A DNA stretch of 5,713 nucleotides from Verrucomicrobiales bacterium (GTDB lineage Bacteria; Verrucomicrobiota; Verrucomicrobiia; Verrucomicrobiales; DEV007), in the NCBI GenBank assembly GCA_007123695.1, contig SLGN01000090.1:1-5713 (forward strand), written 5' to 3'. How positions within the stretch are numbered: position 1 is the first letter of the stretch; each line of letters opens with the position of its first letter. The notes beneath the pieces are model-generated. The model saw only the letters and a list, made by a program, of their open reading frames with translations. It did not search any database and was not told where the DNA came from. The translations under genes and the position numbers were made by a program. Of this stretch, positions 5,330 to 5,713 are shown one piece after another.

Positions 5330-5713
5330 CGAATTTTGGGGGGTGGAAGGGCATTTTACCATGTTATCTCTCGCGTTATTGACCGGCGCATGGTCTTTCA
5401 GGCGAAAGACAAGGAAATCTTTCGTAGGATTCTCCGCAACCAGGAAGCCTTCTCGGGTGTGCGGGTGATCACGTATTGCCTCATGGACAACCACTTTCAC
5501 TTGCTGCTGGAGGTTCCAGACAGGGAGACGCTCGATCCGCTGGACGAGAACGGGTTGCTGGAGGTGCTGCCGCTGCTCTACGACGAGGAAGCCGTCGAAG
5601 GGGTGCGGCAGGAATTGGAGCGGGCGCGGCTCGCGGGCGACGAGCGATGGCACAAGGAAATCCTCGACCGCTACGAGAAGCGGCGCGGCGACCTCGCCCA
5701 CTTCATGAAGGCG
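5318..5713 (+). CDS. REP-associated tyrosine (Y1/HUH) transposase, 3' end cut by window edge
   Basis: The first 132 residues are visible, with no stop before the edge. The N-terminus MRTARILGGGRAFYHVISR and the motif YCLMDNHFHLLLEVP identify the Y1_Tnp/RAYT family of single-strand DNA transposases; His59 and His61 form the HUH metal-binding pair. Residues 67-125 are a charged helical insert (LLEVLPLLYDEE, then ERARLAGDE) typical of the longer RAYTs I associate with Verrucomicrobiota, and the visible part ends at FMKA. The helix that carries the catalytic tyrosine would lie just past the edge, so activity cannot be judged. RAYTs are usually domesticated single-copy enzymes that act on REP hairpins. 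The ATG at 5318 fits the family's start. Codon use changes inside the gene: 7 of the first 20 codons end in G/C, against 35 of 40 in a later stretch (codons 83-122). The gene and its AT-rich leader look acquired relative to the high-GC neighbours. Confidence 0.9.
   Translation, partial: MRTARILGGGRAFYHVISRVIDRRMVFQAKDKEIFRRILRNQEAFSGVRVITYCLMDNHFHLLLEVPDRETLDPLDENGLLEVLPLLYDEEAVEGVRQELERARLAGDERWHKEILDRYEKRRGDLAHFMKA

Overview
The window comes from a high-GC bacterium. The style points to Verrucomicrobiota, possibly an Opitutae-like lineage. This is an inference from family resemblance (a verrucomicrobial-type REP-associated transposase and an anti-sigma-like protein of a type I associate with that phylum), from strong G/C preference at third codon positions, and from start codons that follow C/T-rich leaders with no Shine-Dalgarno sequence. 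All supported genes lie on the + strand.

Layout. Bases 1-95 hold what looks like the last 30 codons of an upstream gene. Bases 191-1042 encode a single-pass membrane protein that resembles a verrucomicrobial anti-sigma factor. After a 191-bp spacer come a TVP38/TMEM64 (VTT-domain) membrane protein (1234-2013) and, 78 bp on, a FAD-dependent pyridine-nucleotide disulfide oxidoreductase of the 'mercuric reductase-like' type (2092-3612). A 362-bp gap follows with no intact gene. Its second half appears to hold the decayed C-terminal part of an AhpC/TSA-type peroxiredoxin (3771-3962). An ArsM-type SAM-dependent methyltransferase (3975-5138) comes next. An AT-rich, palindrome-bearing island (about 5221-5320) leads into a REP-associated Y1/HUH transposase that runs off the right edge (5318-5713).

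How the genes may work together. The VTT protein, the flavin disulfide reductase and the ArsM-like enzyme form a plausible metalloid/thiol cassette. The reductase would supply reduced thiols or act on a disulfide, the methyltransferase would methylate trivalent arsenic (or a related metalloid) using four conserved cysteines, and the VTT protein would act in the membrane. From memory, VTT and this oxidoreductase type also occur fused in one bifunctional protein, so the adjacent pair here looks like the split form. The peroxiredoxin relic between reductase and methyltransferase suggests the cassette once had another thiol-redox member. The exact substrate cannot be read from sequence alone.
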